Shown here: in pieces, positions 35,740-45,424 of the stretch
Layout of the letters: every line of letters starts with the position of its first letter
Numbering within the stretch: the stretch's first letter is position 1
NCBI GenBank assembly: GCA_026122225.1
Contig: JANEZZ010000399.1
Span: 2,490,001 to 2,554,000, forward strand
DNA: 64,000 nt
Reading direction: 5' to 3'
From: Heloderma charlesbogerti
Lineage: Eukaryota > Chordata > Lepidosauria > Squamata > Helodermatidae
The notes under the pieces: model-generated
Databases searched by the model: none
What the model saw: only the letters and a program-made list of their open reading frames with translations
Told to the model about the DNA's origin: nothing
Position numbers and translations under genes: made by a program

Positions 35740-36062
35740 TTCAGACATCCAGAGCACCACAGCCTTTTCTGTAATGGCTATACAGCTTTCGAATACCCTC
35801 CTCTTTGCTGGCCTTAGGAGGATTTGAAAGACTCATTTATTCCAGTTTTCTTTTGGTTAATTTTAGTGTACTGTACTTTTTAATACAGGTTTTAGCTGCT
35901 GTTGTTATTTTATTTGTGATATCTTATTATTCTAGTGATTTATGCATTGAATGCTGTTGTTAGGGTTGGATTATGTACTTTGTATTTTTAAAATAAGCTG
36001 TAATTTGCTTTGTGTGAGAGGTTTTACCTTGAAAAGTGGGCTATAAAATCTAATAAATAAAG
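35740..36062 (+). mobile_element. L2-type LINE 3' end
   Basis: 'gaaagactcatttattccag' is the end of the ORF block. A T-rich 3' UTR follows, and the terminal module 'gaaaagtgggctataaaatc' then 'taataaataaaga'. It is 5'-truncated, plus strand. Confidence 0.6.
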
Positions 36063-36295
36063 AGTAGGACTTCATACGCATATGTAATATTTCAGTAATC
36101 CCTACACTACTGTTACATCAAAAGCCAGTTTTATCCACATGTTGTAGAGCTGGACTTCTATGGGCTTGAATCCAATGTTACTCCTACTATGAGTAGACCC
36201 GTTAAAATGAAGAGACTTAAGTTAAACTAACTTTGGATACATGCCATGGCCTCCTAATGAATTTGTGGCTGGGCGGCAATTCTAGGATGCTCCAG

Positions 36296-36602
36296 CTCAT
36301 ATCCTATGCATGTTTCATTGGGAGTAAGTCTCACTGGGCCTGTTCACACGATCACAGAGGGGGAAATAAGCCACCGTGGTTTCTTTTCCCTGCTGCCAGC
36401 GTGGCTTGTCATGTCATGCAAACCTGGTGAGGGTTGCTTGTTACCATGGTTAACCTACAACCATGGTTGTAGGTTAACTATGGTTAACCTAGAACCCTAC
36501 AACTACCACTGTGGCTTATTTCCCCCTCCATGATTGTGTGAACCTGGTCATTGTGTTCAATAGGGCTTATTCCCCAATACGTGTCTTTAGGATTATCTTA
36601 TC
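36296..36602. repeat. Interspersed repeat ('tcctatgcatg...ggattg' family) split by a MITE
   Basis: The left part 'tcctatgcatgtttcattgg' then 'gagtaagtctcact', and the right part 'ttcaatagggcttattcccc' then 'tttaggatta', form one continuous copy when 36336-36549 is ignored. The unit is seen again at 41466, 52775 and 59890. The family is common in lizard DNA but I cannot name it with certainty. Confidence 0.55.
36336..36549. mobile_element. Palindromic MITE inserted in an older repeat
   Basis: The ends cctgttcacacgatcacaga and 'atgattgtgtgaacctgg' are inverted partners. 'gggggaaataagccac' pairs with 'gtggcttatttccccc', and the centre (36440-36490) is the palindromic 'accatggttgtaggttaac'. Because the host repeat is known from other copies, the insertion boundaries can be read: the flanks tcactggg and tcattgtg agree at 6 of 8 positions, consistent with an 8-bp target duplication as made by hAT transposases. 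Confidence 0.75.
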
Positions 36603-36762
36603 CACTTATCTACACCTGCTCTTATAGATGCATTTCCCCAGACTGTTCCCAAGACCAACAGGAAAAATGCTGGAACTCTATCAGTGTTAAACACTGGGCC
36701 CATATCATGAAATAAATGTGTTAGGTTTTGATCCAGTTTTAGGCATGTTCAACTGGTCTGGC

Positions 36763-36830
36763 AGAAGTGGACTCCCCTGACTCCCTCCTCCCCAGGGCAC
36801 TCCCTCCTCCCCAGGGCACCCCCTCCAGCC
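36763..36830. repeat. Short C-rich tandem repeat
   Basis: 'ctccctcctccccagggcac' occurs twice in direct succession (36780-36818) with a shortened third unit. It is a local duplication. Confidence 0.7.
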
Positions 36831-38034
36831 CCCAAAAGTGCTACATAGAACACTGAGGGACCCTGCTGAATGGGGTGAGCTATGGTGTGGGGACAGAGAA
36901 GGGAAATTCCCCCCAAATTGGGTAGAGACACCTTCCTTGAGTGAAGCCCTTCAGTCTATGGATGGCAGATTCTAGATTCAACTCTTTCCTGCAACAGACC
37001 TATCACTGTGGGAACAGATACAAGTGCTATTCCCCAGGGAAAGGGGATGATCAAACACCCATGAGATGTCTGGATTCCGCTAATCTGCCCGTTTGCATCT
37101 CAAACAATACTATTGACAGCTTTGTATGTCTCACATGTTTTGAGCCCCAGTTTGCATTCCTACAGTAAACACTTCAAATCCAGCTGATTCACTGAAAAGC
37201 CAACAACACCATTTACATCATAAGGCCTTCTGTTGATCTGTGTCTCTTCATCTATGGTGCTAGAGGCATCAAAGTCACATCTCAGAATGTATAGACAATG
37301 CATACCTGTATCACATGTCTTTCTGCCTGTTAGCCCCTATTCCACATTTTTAAGGTGATGGAGCCCCATCCTTTAAAAAAAACAAAAAACCAATTTGCAT
37401 ATACATTGTCTTTCACTGGGAATAATGAAGGCTGTGATTAATCACTTGCACGAGTCTCTGGGGAAGTATCTGCTCTAGAAATTTAGATAGTGACTTGAAT
37501 ACCATGATTTAGATGTCATGCCCAGCTGCACAAATAATTGTTATTTATCCCCATAATTACTAAAAGTGTCATTTTTCTGTGGTTCAACTGACAGCATCTC
37601 CTTAATATTAGCCGTGTGGTAAGTTTAGCCCAGACCTTTTATAAAATTGCTTCTATAGATAACCAGTGTGGAAAGAGCTGATTTCGTGTAGTAGTTATTA
37701 TTTATTTGAACTTTTCAAAGTAATGATGTATTTATGGATGGCACTTTGTGCATCATATTCTATATTTATGACATTTCCAGCATTCTGTCACTCTCTAGTG
37801 TAACCCAAAAAACAGAATCCAGGATGAGGCTCTGCAGGGGGTATGCTCGTACGCAAAACCCAGCGTAAGAAGTAAAGTATTGTTTTGCAGACTTTGGTGC
37901 AGTGAAAGCAAAGCCTGTCCTTTGTCCCTAACACAGTGAGGACATTATAGTGCAGTGCAATATATATCTTAGCACACAGGAGTTCTTGCAACATACAAGG
38001 CTTCCCTCCCAATATGACTCACCCATCCTGATGG

Positions 38035-38215
38035 CAGCCATTTTGCTAGTGGAGGATACAGCTATCAATGGCTATATAGTACTCCGATTCAAAGGCAGTA
38101 TGCCTCAGTATACCAGTTGCATGTCCTACTTGTGGTTGGCCACTGTGTGAAAGGAATGCTAGACTAGATAGGCCTTTGGTCTGGTCCAGCATGACTCTTC
38201 TTATGTTCTCGTTTA
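38035..38215 (+). mobile_element. CR1 LINE 3' end
   Basis: 'gctatcaatggctatatagt' followed by 'ggttggccactgtgtgaaag', 'aatgctagactagatagg' and the terminal 'cttcttatgttctcg' match the 3' UTR of the CR1 at 17360-17566 in the same strand. It is only the last 180 bp. Confidence 0.8.
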
Positions 38216-38261
38216 TTAACATCACTCTCCTTCTAAGCTAGTTTTCTTGAGAGAGTCTAGC

Positions 38262-38374
38262 AGGGGTAGGCAACTTGTGGGCCCTCCAGATGTTTGGGCC
38301 TACAACTTTTGGCTATGGCTGATTGGAGTTGTAGGCCAAAACATCTGAAGGGCCACAAGTTGGCCCTCCCAGGT
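38262..38374. mobile_element. Palindromic 'ccagatgttt' MITE, copy 2
   Basis: 'ggggtaggcaacttgtggg' at the left and 'gggccacaagttggcc' at the right are inverted partners. 'ccagatgtttgggcctacaa' mirrors 'ttgtaggccaaaacatctg'. It is about 113 bp long. Confidence 0.75.
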
Positions 38375-38694
38375 GTAAGGAAACATCTGTCTTCTGTTGT
38401 TATATTGACTGGCTTGTATAGTAAACACGCTTGATCTTTTCAATGAAGCCTCTGTGCTCTTGGTCGTTTTAGTAGTATTAATTTGGGAGGAAGCGGAAGG
38501 TCTGGGAACAACCTATGAATTCACCATGCAGTTAGAGCAGGACTTTTTATTTTTTTTCTTATCAAAGCAGAGAGTTGTGAACTAATTATTAATCTGCTAT
38601 TAGCTGTGAATAAGACCCGTGTTAACCAGAATTGGAAATCTGCAAGCTTCCCATCAATTCTCCAATAGATACAGAAAGTGTAGGACACAGTCAT

Positions 38695-38842
38695 GATAGA
38701 GGGGTGGAAAACAGGTGGTGGTCCAGATGTTGTCAGACTGCACCTCCCATCTGCCCAAGCCAGCACAGCCAATGGTGAGGGCCAAGGGGCGTTGCAGCCC
38801 AAGAATGTCTGATGGCCACCCACTCCCCATCCCTGAGTTACA
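38695..38842. mobile_element. Palindromic 'ccagatgtt' MITE, copy 3
   Basis: 'gaggggtggaaaacaggtgg' (left), 'ccagatgttgtcagactgca' and the central 'ccagcacagccaatggtgag' are followed by 'tgcagcccaagaatgtctg' and 'ggccacccactccccatccc' (right). It is the same family as copy 2 but more diverged. Confidence 0.65.
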
Positions 38843-39312
38843 GTAGTAGCAGGATTATTTCCCCAAAATATGACTTACAAAGCCCAAACTTTTCTCTCAC
38901 TGCACCCTGTTTTAATGCCATTTTAAGGGTAGGCCAATTGCCCCAGTCCTAAAAAAAAAAATGGGGGACATTTTTGCCTTTACTGGATAGCATGCTTCCA
39001 GGCCCTACAGTGCTCCCAGTCACAAGGCCTTATGCAGCTCTTCCATATTTTTCCTTCCGGAACTGATTTTTTTTTCCCGGTCAGAAAAAAGATGGAAAAA
39101 GCAGTGGGAAAACATGGGAGGGTTGCAAATTGATGATGGCAACATCTGGATCCCCTGTAAAACGATGTAAACAAGGCATGGCAATGGCAAAATATAAGCC
39201 TCCTCTGGAAGCAGCCCTATTGGGGAAATAATACCCAGAATGGAAACTCAGAATCAGGAATGGTATGAAGGGCCGGGTCCAAAGAGCTGCTTAGCTTCAT
39301 GCAAGGGGTTTA

Positions 39313-39735
39313 CACTAGAATCATAGAGTTGGCTGAGGCCTTCCCATCCAACCCCCTGCTGGATGCAGGAAATCTAGAGCTAGAGAGTCCCTGACAGATG
39401 GCTGTCCAGCTTCTTCTTGAATACCTCCAGCAAGGGAGAGTCCACCAGCCCTCCAGGTAACTAGTTCCACTGTAGAACTGCTTACCTGTCAAGACCTTTC
39501 TCCTAATGTTCAGTTGAAATCTACCGTCCTGTAACTTAAGCCCATTAAATCCAGTCCTTTCCTCTGGAGCAGCAGAGAACAAGTCTTCGCCTTCTTCTAC
39601 GTAAATGCCCTTTAGGTATCTGAAGAGTGTTTTCATAGCCCCCCACCCTCCGCCTCGGGACCAAATTAAATATTCTCCTAATCGTGTATAGAGGAGCTGA
39701 CTCTCCTCAAAGGTGTGTGTCACTCTGATTCAGAT
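39313..39735 (-). mobile_element. CR1 LINE 3' end
   Basis: It starts (3' end on the + strand) with 'agaatcatagagttggctga', the classical CR1 terminus. Next comes 'atccaaccccctgctggatg', and then the coding remnant on the minus strand: EERTGFNGLKLQDGRFQLN, RYLKGIYVEEGEDLFS and LYTRLGEYLIW. A 137-codon minus frame (39723-39310) is open. It is 5'-truncated. Confidence 0.8.
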
Positions 39736-41465
39736 TGGGACTGTGGAGGGTAAAAATTTCCCCTCACCATTTTTGCCCCTGAAATTTTATTTGGGGGGGG
39801 GGGAGGGAGAAAAGATTCTAACAGAGACTTCTTTTTTCAAACCCCCCCCCATGTGGGAGGGTTGGGATTTGAGGATGGAAGGGAGGGAGGGGGGAAGCTT
39901 AAACCCTCCTCCCCCAAAGCACAGTAGTCCTGATCTCATCTGAATTGGGGCTGCACATGCTTGGAGGAGATTCGGGGAAACAATCATGCATAGCTCCACT
40001 ATGTGTGCTTAAAAGAATGTTTAGTTTGGCCTTTAGGCTTCTCTTCTCCAGTCCAGACTAAACCAGTGGAATTTTTTTCTTTTTTGAACAGCGGACTCCC
40101 GTGCCACATCACAAAGTCCTTTCAAAACCCCACCGCCCAATAGGACAGGGGATGGCAACGTGATACCCCCAGTGCACCCCAGACACCTTTCCTGGTGCCC
40201 CCTAATGTGCTCTATCCCTCTCACTTTGTATTTTATTTTATTTTAAAAGATTAACTCATTTTCTTACCAGCTCTGGGTTCAAAGGAGCTGTTTAGTGCGT
40301 TGGGGCTCAGACTCCCCCTGTGCCTTGTACACAGTCTTTGGGGCAGGTTACTTGTCCTTTCTGACTAGCCAGGCCTCCCATGACAGCCATTTTGTGGTGG
40401 TGCCCAGGGCAGTTTCTCAAATTGTCAAAGGTGCCCACAAGTCCAAAACGGTTAACCACCCCTGCAATAGGACCAAGTTTGAACCGTTCGAAGAACAAAT
40501 TTCACAGTTCTTTGGATCGTGGCAACATCTATATCTGTGAGCCAGTGAGAAATAGAAATGAGCAGCTAATTCTATGCCTGAGGTGCAATTCATTGTTCTG
40601 ACAACAAGTGAAGACTGGGGCAGGGGAGGCGATTAGGCTGAAATCCAGTGAATTTCAAATCACTTGCATTTTGTGTCAGGATATGGGCTGGGGAGAAAAA
40701 GTTCACATCCATAGAAGCGAGGATGTCTGAAACGTTAAATGCCGATTATGTCTTGTGACGGGGGATGATAGTACAGCTTGCATGCATGGAAGGGGTTCCT
40801 GTGTGAGGAGGACAACTCCAAACTAGCCGCTCTAAAAGAATGCTTTGATTTACAAGCAAAAGAATCCACTTTCTTTTGACTGCGAATAATCAAAGCCTTT
40901 CTATCAATGCTTCACTTAAAGGCAGGCTGGATCAGCAAATGTAACTTAATTGCAGGAAAATTCTTGGACGGAATCTGTGACCACATTTCGCTGGAGATCG
41001 GTTCATTTTTCCTTTCACTATACAATGCGGGATTCATTTGAAATCGTTCCGTGCAGTAGCTAGAGCTGATTCCCTGGGCTGCATTTTCTCAGCGCTTACT
41101 GCTGGTGCCCGTTCTTTCTGCACAACAAATTCACAGTGCTCTTTTACCCTGCGGCAGTAACTCCCACGCTGGGTGCCAGGGCCGGTAAAATACCGGTGTG
41201 CCGCAAGAGAGGAATGAGAATTCAAGGCCCTATGAGCATAAAGTAGCAACTGACAGAAGAGGGTTGTCCGCTGTGCCTCTGCATGATTCCCTGGTGCCTT
41301 GCCTCTGTTCAAGCATCCTCCAGTGGGAATAGGCCATTCTGCTAATCCAGCAGGCGCTCATGCCAATCTAGGGGCCAGTATCCATTGACAGACAGGTGCT
41401 GTATTAAAATGGATCCACAGAAGCTTTTTCCATCACAGCAGCCTCCAGTGAGGGTGGGTAACTGT
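39736..41465. other. Stretch with no confident assignment
   Basis: It contains G-runs (39793-39804) and C-runs (39842-39850) and scattered short frames. Two similar phrases, 'gattcagattgggactgt' (39728) and 'ctgaattggggctgcac' (39940), may belong to one old repeat. No gene or family is recognised. Confidence 0.35.
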
Positions 41466-41552
41466 TTGGCTGCAATCCTGTATCCACATACCTGGGAGTG
41501 AGCCCCATGGAACTCAGTGGGACTTACTTCTGAGTAGACATGTATTTAATTT
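41466..41552. repeat. Interspersed 'tgggacttacttctgagtag' repeat
   Basis: 'gcaatcctgtatccacatac' then 'ctgggagtgagccccatgg' then 'gtgggacttacttctgagta' is the same family as 36296, 52775 and 59890. It ends directly at the BovB 5' boundary. Confidence 0.5.
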
Positions 41553-41553
41553 C

Positions 41554-41934
41554 CAGTATTCTTGCCAAGAAAACCCCATGGAACGTATCTCAAGGCTAAA
41601 AGAGATGATGCCGGAAGATGAGCCCCTCAGGTCGGAAGGTGTCCAATATACTACTGGGGAAGAGCAGAGGGTATTTCCAAGTAGCGCCAGAAAGAGTGAA
41701 GCGGCTGGGCCAAAGCCAAAAGGACACTCAGCTGTGGATGTGTCTGGTGGTGAAAAGAAAATCCGATGCTGTAAAGAACAATATTGTTTAGGAACCTGGA
41801 ATGTAAGGTCAATGAATCAAGGTAAGCTGGAGGTGGTCAAACATGAGATGGCAAGATTGAACATCGACATCTTGGGAATCAGCGAACTAAAATGGACAGG
41901 CATGGGCGAATTTAATTCAGGTGACCATTATATC
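41554..41934 (+). mobile_element. RTE-BovB LINE, 5' part
   Basis: BovB is a non-LTR retrotransposon with an apurinic-like endonuclease and a reverse transcriptase in one ORF. The copy starts at 'ccagtattcttgccaagaaa', a typical BovB 5' phrase. The frame from 41578 carries the N-terminal leader and the endonuclease start (LGTWNVRSMNQGKLEVVK, GISELKWTGMGEFN, DHYI at 41923-41934). It stops at the LTR insertion and resumes at 46915. The family is known for horizontal transfer between squamates and ruminants. Nothing here dates this copy. Confidence 0.93.
41930..41934 (+). repeat. 5-bp target site duplication ATATC, left copy
   Basis: ATATC just before TGTCAG. The same 5 bp follow the 3' LTR at 46910-46914. 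A 5-bp duplication is usual for Ty3/Gypsy integrases. Confidence 0.9.
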
Positions 41935-42286
41935 TGTCAGGGTGGAAACTGAGCCCATAGAGCCCCAGAGCAGTTCTGATTCTGAGGAGGAACAGCAATC
42001 CGTGGGAGAGGAGCTCGCTCATCCCTCACAGGCACAGCAGCTGGCAGAGATTCCTCCTGCCAGCATTCCTGGGATAGATAGTGACCCTGGCAGTGAGAGA
42101 GCGCTGGAGGGGGGCTTGCTGGACGCTCGGTGCAGACGCAGAGAGCGACGACAGATGGAGGGTGCCGAAAGGAGGCGTAGCGCTCGTTTGGCGCACAAAC
42201 AATGGTCGCGTCCCGAGGACCCAAGGGAAAGAGGGAGGATCTCTCCCTAGCCCATAGGTTCAAGGTCTTCCCATGGTTCTCCTTCA

Positions 42287-42301
42287 AATGGGGACCAACT
42301 G
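42287..42301 (+). promoter_or_regulatory. Candidate self-priming complement inside the 5' LTR
   Basis: AATGGGGACCAACTG is the reverse complement of the sequence just after the LTR, apart from one unpaired C. If transcription starts here, the RNA 5' end could fold onto the priming site, as in Tf1. The transcription start is inferred, not seen. Confidence 0.5.
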
Positions 42302-42394
42302 CCTTATCTGGAGCTTAGGCTACTCTGCTATCTTTCCCCAGTGCTGTTCCTTGCTTTGTCGCTAGTGATTAGTATTCTGAAAGAGTCATAAAGG

Positions 42395-42400
42395 AATAAA
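42395..42400 (+). promoter_or_regulatory. LTR polyadenylation signal AATAAA
   Basis: A hexamer conserved in both LTRs (also 46821-46826), placed as expected between candidate R start and LTR end. Confidence 0.7.
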
Positions 42401-42481
42401 GTCTCGGAAAGAATTCCTCGTTGTCTGTGTCCTGAGTTGGCTATTGGTGGGGACTGCAACAGGCAGCTAGGGCGCTCCTGA

Positions 42482-42497
42482 CAGTTCGGTCCCCATT
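42482..42497 (+). promoter_or_regulatory. Candidate primer-binding site (self-priming type)
   Basis: CAGTT-C-GGTCCCCATT straddles the LTR end. It pairs with 42287-42301 as a 10-bp helix, a bulged C (42487) and a 5-bp helix. The usual TGG that matches a tRNA CCA 3' end is absent immediately after the LTR. Self-priming is established for Tf1 and has been proposed for vertebrate Tf1/sushi relatives. Its application here is inference. Confidence 0.5.
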
Positions 42498-42541
42498 CCT
42501 CTTTTTTTCTCTCTCTGCTCCTACTGCCTCTGGAGGCTGCC

Positions 42542-43418
42542 ATGGACTCGGCGGTACAAGCTCTCGCGCAAGAGAACCAGGTTCTTCATGATCAAGAGGC
42601 TCAACTGACGACTGCTGTACAGAGTCTGCCCCCACTACCTCCGATTCCCCCCCCCCGCCGCAAGTGCCCAGTGGCTCCGCCAGAGAAGTTTTCTGGTGAG
42701 AAAGGACTTTTTCAGATTTTCCGGGCCCAATCGGAGCTGTACATGCGCCTACGACCTGAGGATTTCCTGACAGAACAGGTTCATGTGGGCTTCATCATTA
42801 ACCTACTTTCACGCGTGGCAGCTAAATAGGCTTTGGGACCTCTCGCTAATGGCCCCCTGCTGGGGGACTATCAAGGTTTCATGACAGCGATGGCCAGTTT
42901 TTTCGGTGACCCCCTGCGCACACAGACGGCTTCTTGGGAGATTTACCGCCTCAGGCAGGGCATGGACTCAGTTTCCAGCTATGCGACAACTTTTTGCTTG
43001 CTGATGCAGGATTTACATTGGAATGATGCTGCGCTGGTGGCTCAGTTTTTGGATGGTTGGATGAGTTGGCACGCACGTCTGGCCCGCCTACTTTGGAGGA
43101 CCTCATCCAGACCTGCCTCCAGATAGATAGTCGGCTGGAGGGGCGCCGGCAGACCAGGCGGGGCGCCGCAGGCCGAGATTTCCCTCCTCCCATTCCCCCA
43201 CATTTCCTGCCCCTCCCCCACCCCCTGCCCCTGCAGTGGGGGTGGAGGAGACCCCGATGCAGCTGGGAGCTACCCGAGCCCCGCTGCCGCCGGAGGAAAT
43301 ACAGTGGCAGCGCGCGGGGCGCCGATGCTTTCGGTGTGGAAAGCTGGGACATTTCGCCAAAACCTGCCACGCTAGACCCGCAGCCCCACTGCCTCCCCTT
43401 CCTCTTCCGCAGGCCTGA
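42542..43418 (+). pseudogene. gag: gag of the LTR element, broken
   Basis: Gag is the capsid/nucleocapsid polyprotein. The ATG at 42542 is the first after the LTR and starts MDSAVQALAQENQVL. A proline-rich PPLPPIPPPRRK segment and a capsid-like region (PEKFSGEKGLFQIFRAQSEL, FASFFGDPLR-like) follow. A single CCHC zinc knuckle CFRCGKLGHFAKTC lies at 43326-43367. Breaks: a TAG stop at 42827-42829 in an otherwise continuous frame, a frame change near 43055, and another between about 43150 and 43235. The frame containing the knuckle ends at TGA 43416-43418. Reading of the parts is direct; the intact product is not reconstructed. Confidence 0.85.
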
Positions 43419-43529
43419 CTAGGCTACCCCCCAAGCCTGTTGGGGGTCTCCAGTGTGGGGGTCAGTTCCCCACCAGGTGGGTGCCTTCCACAACCCCCAC
43501 CCCCATCCTCCCATCTGCTATTGCATGTT

Positions 43530-43960
43530 CACCTCCGCTCCTCCCAGTGAGGTGGGGTGGAGGCCCTAGCTTTAGTGGACTCTGGGGCTACAACCAGTTT
43601 CATGGATGAAACGTTCCCTCTCTTCCACAAGGTTCCTACCCTGCCTCTTCCTGCCCCCTTGGCAGTGGAGACCATCGATGGGCGTCCTCTTTCTTCAGGC
43701 ACAGTGACCTGGATTACAGCTCCGCTTATTCTGCACGCCCAGTCCCACATTGAGCAGATTCAGTTTCACTTGGCCAAGGTTCCCCAATACCCAATCGTGC
43801 TGGGTGTTTCCTGGCTCTCTAAGCATAATCCTCTGATTTCTTGGGGGCTTCAGCAAGTGGAGTTTGTATCTCCCTACTGCCGGGAGCATTGCCTCCCGAC
43901 TGAGGCGCCAGTCCCAGTCCAGGCCTTAACCCTTTCCTCCCCCTCCTCAACTGCTTCTGG
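43530..43960 (+). pseudogene. pol: pol protease domain
   Basis: A retroviral-type aspartic protease that would cut the polyprotein. The active-site motif DSGAT is at 43578-43592 (ALVDSGATTSF), and the later hydrophobic PIVLGVSWL corresponds to the second conserved block near the end of the domain. The domain lies in the long frame running to 44387. The link to gag is broken by a stop upstream (about 43545), so no gag-pol fusion can be read. Confidence 0.8.
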
Positions 43961-45279
43961 CAGTTCTTCAGCTACTGTGATCCTCCCAGAGAAGTATGCA
44001 GCTTTTCGGGATGTTTTCGACAAGAAGGAGGCTGACCAGCTCCCCCCCCACCGCCCTTTTGACTGTGCCATTAACCTCATTCCGGGGCGACCATCCCCGC
44101 TGGCCAGCTGTATTCGATGTCGGAGCTGGAACTTCGAGCTCTGCGGGAGTTTTTGGACACAAACCTCAGACGTGGCTTCATTCGCCCCCTTCTCCTCCCC
44201 TGCCTGCACCCCTACCATGTTTTTGCGCAAAAAATCGGGAGAACTCCACCCGGTGCATGATTTCAGGGCGTTGAATTCGGTCTCGATCCCTGACAAGTAC
44301 CCCCTCCCCCTCATACCGGAGTGCTGGAGCACCTGGGGCGAGCCAAGATTTTCACAAAGTTGGACCTGCGTAGTGCCTGCAATCTGATTCGCATCCGGGA
44401 GGGGGATGAGTGGAAGACCTGTTTCGGCACCCGGTACGGAGCGTATGAATACCTAGAGATGCCATTTGGGCTTGCCTGCACCCCATCCCATGTTTTCGCG
44501 TTTTATGAATGCCATCTTCCGGGACTATTTGGACACTTTCCTCATTGTGTATCTTGATGATTTACTTATATTTACTTATATTTTCTGAGGACCCCCACGT
44601 CCATCAGCACCATGTCTCCACCATCCTCCAGTGCCTCCGTGAGCACCATCTTTATGCCAAGCTGGAGAAATGTGCGTTTGACCTAACCTCTTTGGACTAT
44701 CTTGGCTACATTATCTCAGCTGACAGTATCAGGATGGATCCTGCAGAGGTCCAGGCTGTCCTCTCCTGGCAGACTCCATCCACCAAGAAGGACTTGCAAC
44801 GTTTTCTGGGGTTTGCTAATTTTTACAGAAAGTTCCTGCCCAGCTTTGCTCAGCTGACATCTCCTCTCACGGACCTCCTTAAGGGCAGGAAAACTCCTTT
44901 TCATTGGATGGCATCTGCCCAACAGGCTTTTGAGGAACTTAAGAAGCTTTTTAGTTCTGAGCTGATCTTGTTACATCCCGACCCGAGAAAGCCTTTTGAA
45001 GTGCAAACTGATGCCTCTGACTTTGCGGTGGGGGCGGTGCTTTTTCAGCCAGATCGGGCGGGCGGCGGGTTGCAACCCTGCGCCTACCACTCCAGGAAGG
45101 TGAACATGTCTGAGAGGAATTATACCATCTGGGAGAAGGAACTGTTGGCCATCAAGTCTGCTTTGGAGACCTGGAGTCATCTTCTGGAGGGGGCACCACA
45201 CCCAGTCGAAGTTAGAACCAACCATCGCAACCTTCAGACATCTTCAGACAGCCCGTGCCTTAAACCAGCGGCAGATTAG
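43960..45279 (+). pseudogene. pol: pol reverse transcriptase and RNase H, frameshifted
   Basis: RT begins with an LPEKYAAFRDVFDKKEADQL-type leader, then [28 protein letters not shown] and [13 protein letters not shown]. The catalytic YLDD is at 44550-44561. RNase H starts near 44990 (FEVQTDASDFAVGAVLF, TDAS at 45007-45018). Frame breaks lie at about 44108-44190 (a pair), 44318, 44495 and 45240. A 10-bp tandem duplication (tttacttata twice, 44561-44580) directly after YLDD shifts the frame again. Conserved blocks are present in the correct order, but no continuous enzyme is encoded. Confidence 0.88.
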
Positions 45280-45424
45280 ATGGTCGCTTTTTTTTCCCCG
45301 GTTCCACCTTAAGATTTGCCATGTCAAGGCCTCCAACAACCTACAAGCAGATGCTCTTTCTCGTAAGCCGGACCTCCAGCCAGGGGGTGAGGGAAATCCC
45401 CCCGATTCTTCCCCCCCAGAATTC

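Larger units (their letters stand above)
41935..42483 (+). repeat. 5' LTR, complete
   Basis: It begins TGTCAG and ends CTGACA, a perfect 6-bp inverted terminal pair; 549 bp. It contains AATAAA at 42395-42400. The candidate start of R is about 42287 (see the priming-site entry), giving U3 of about 352 bp and R-U5 of about 197 bp. No clear TATA box is seen; 'cccatagg' at 42251 is a weak candidate. U3 carries an uninterrupted + reading frame, open from the LTR start to 42250. Confidence 0.92.
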
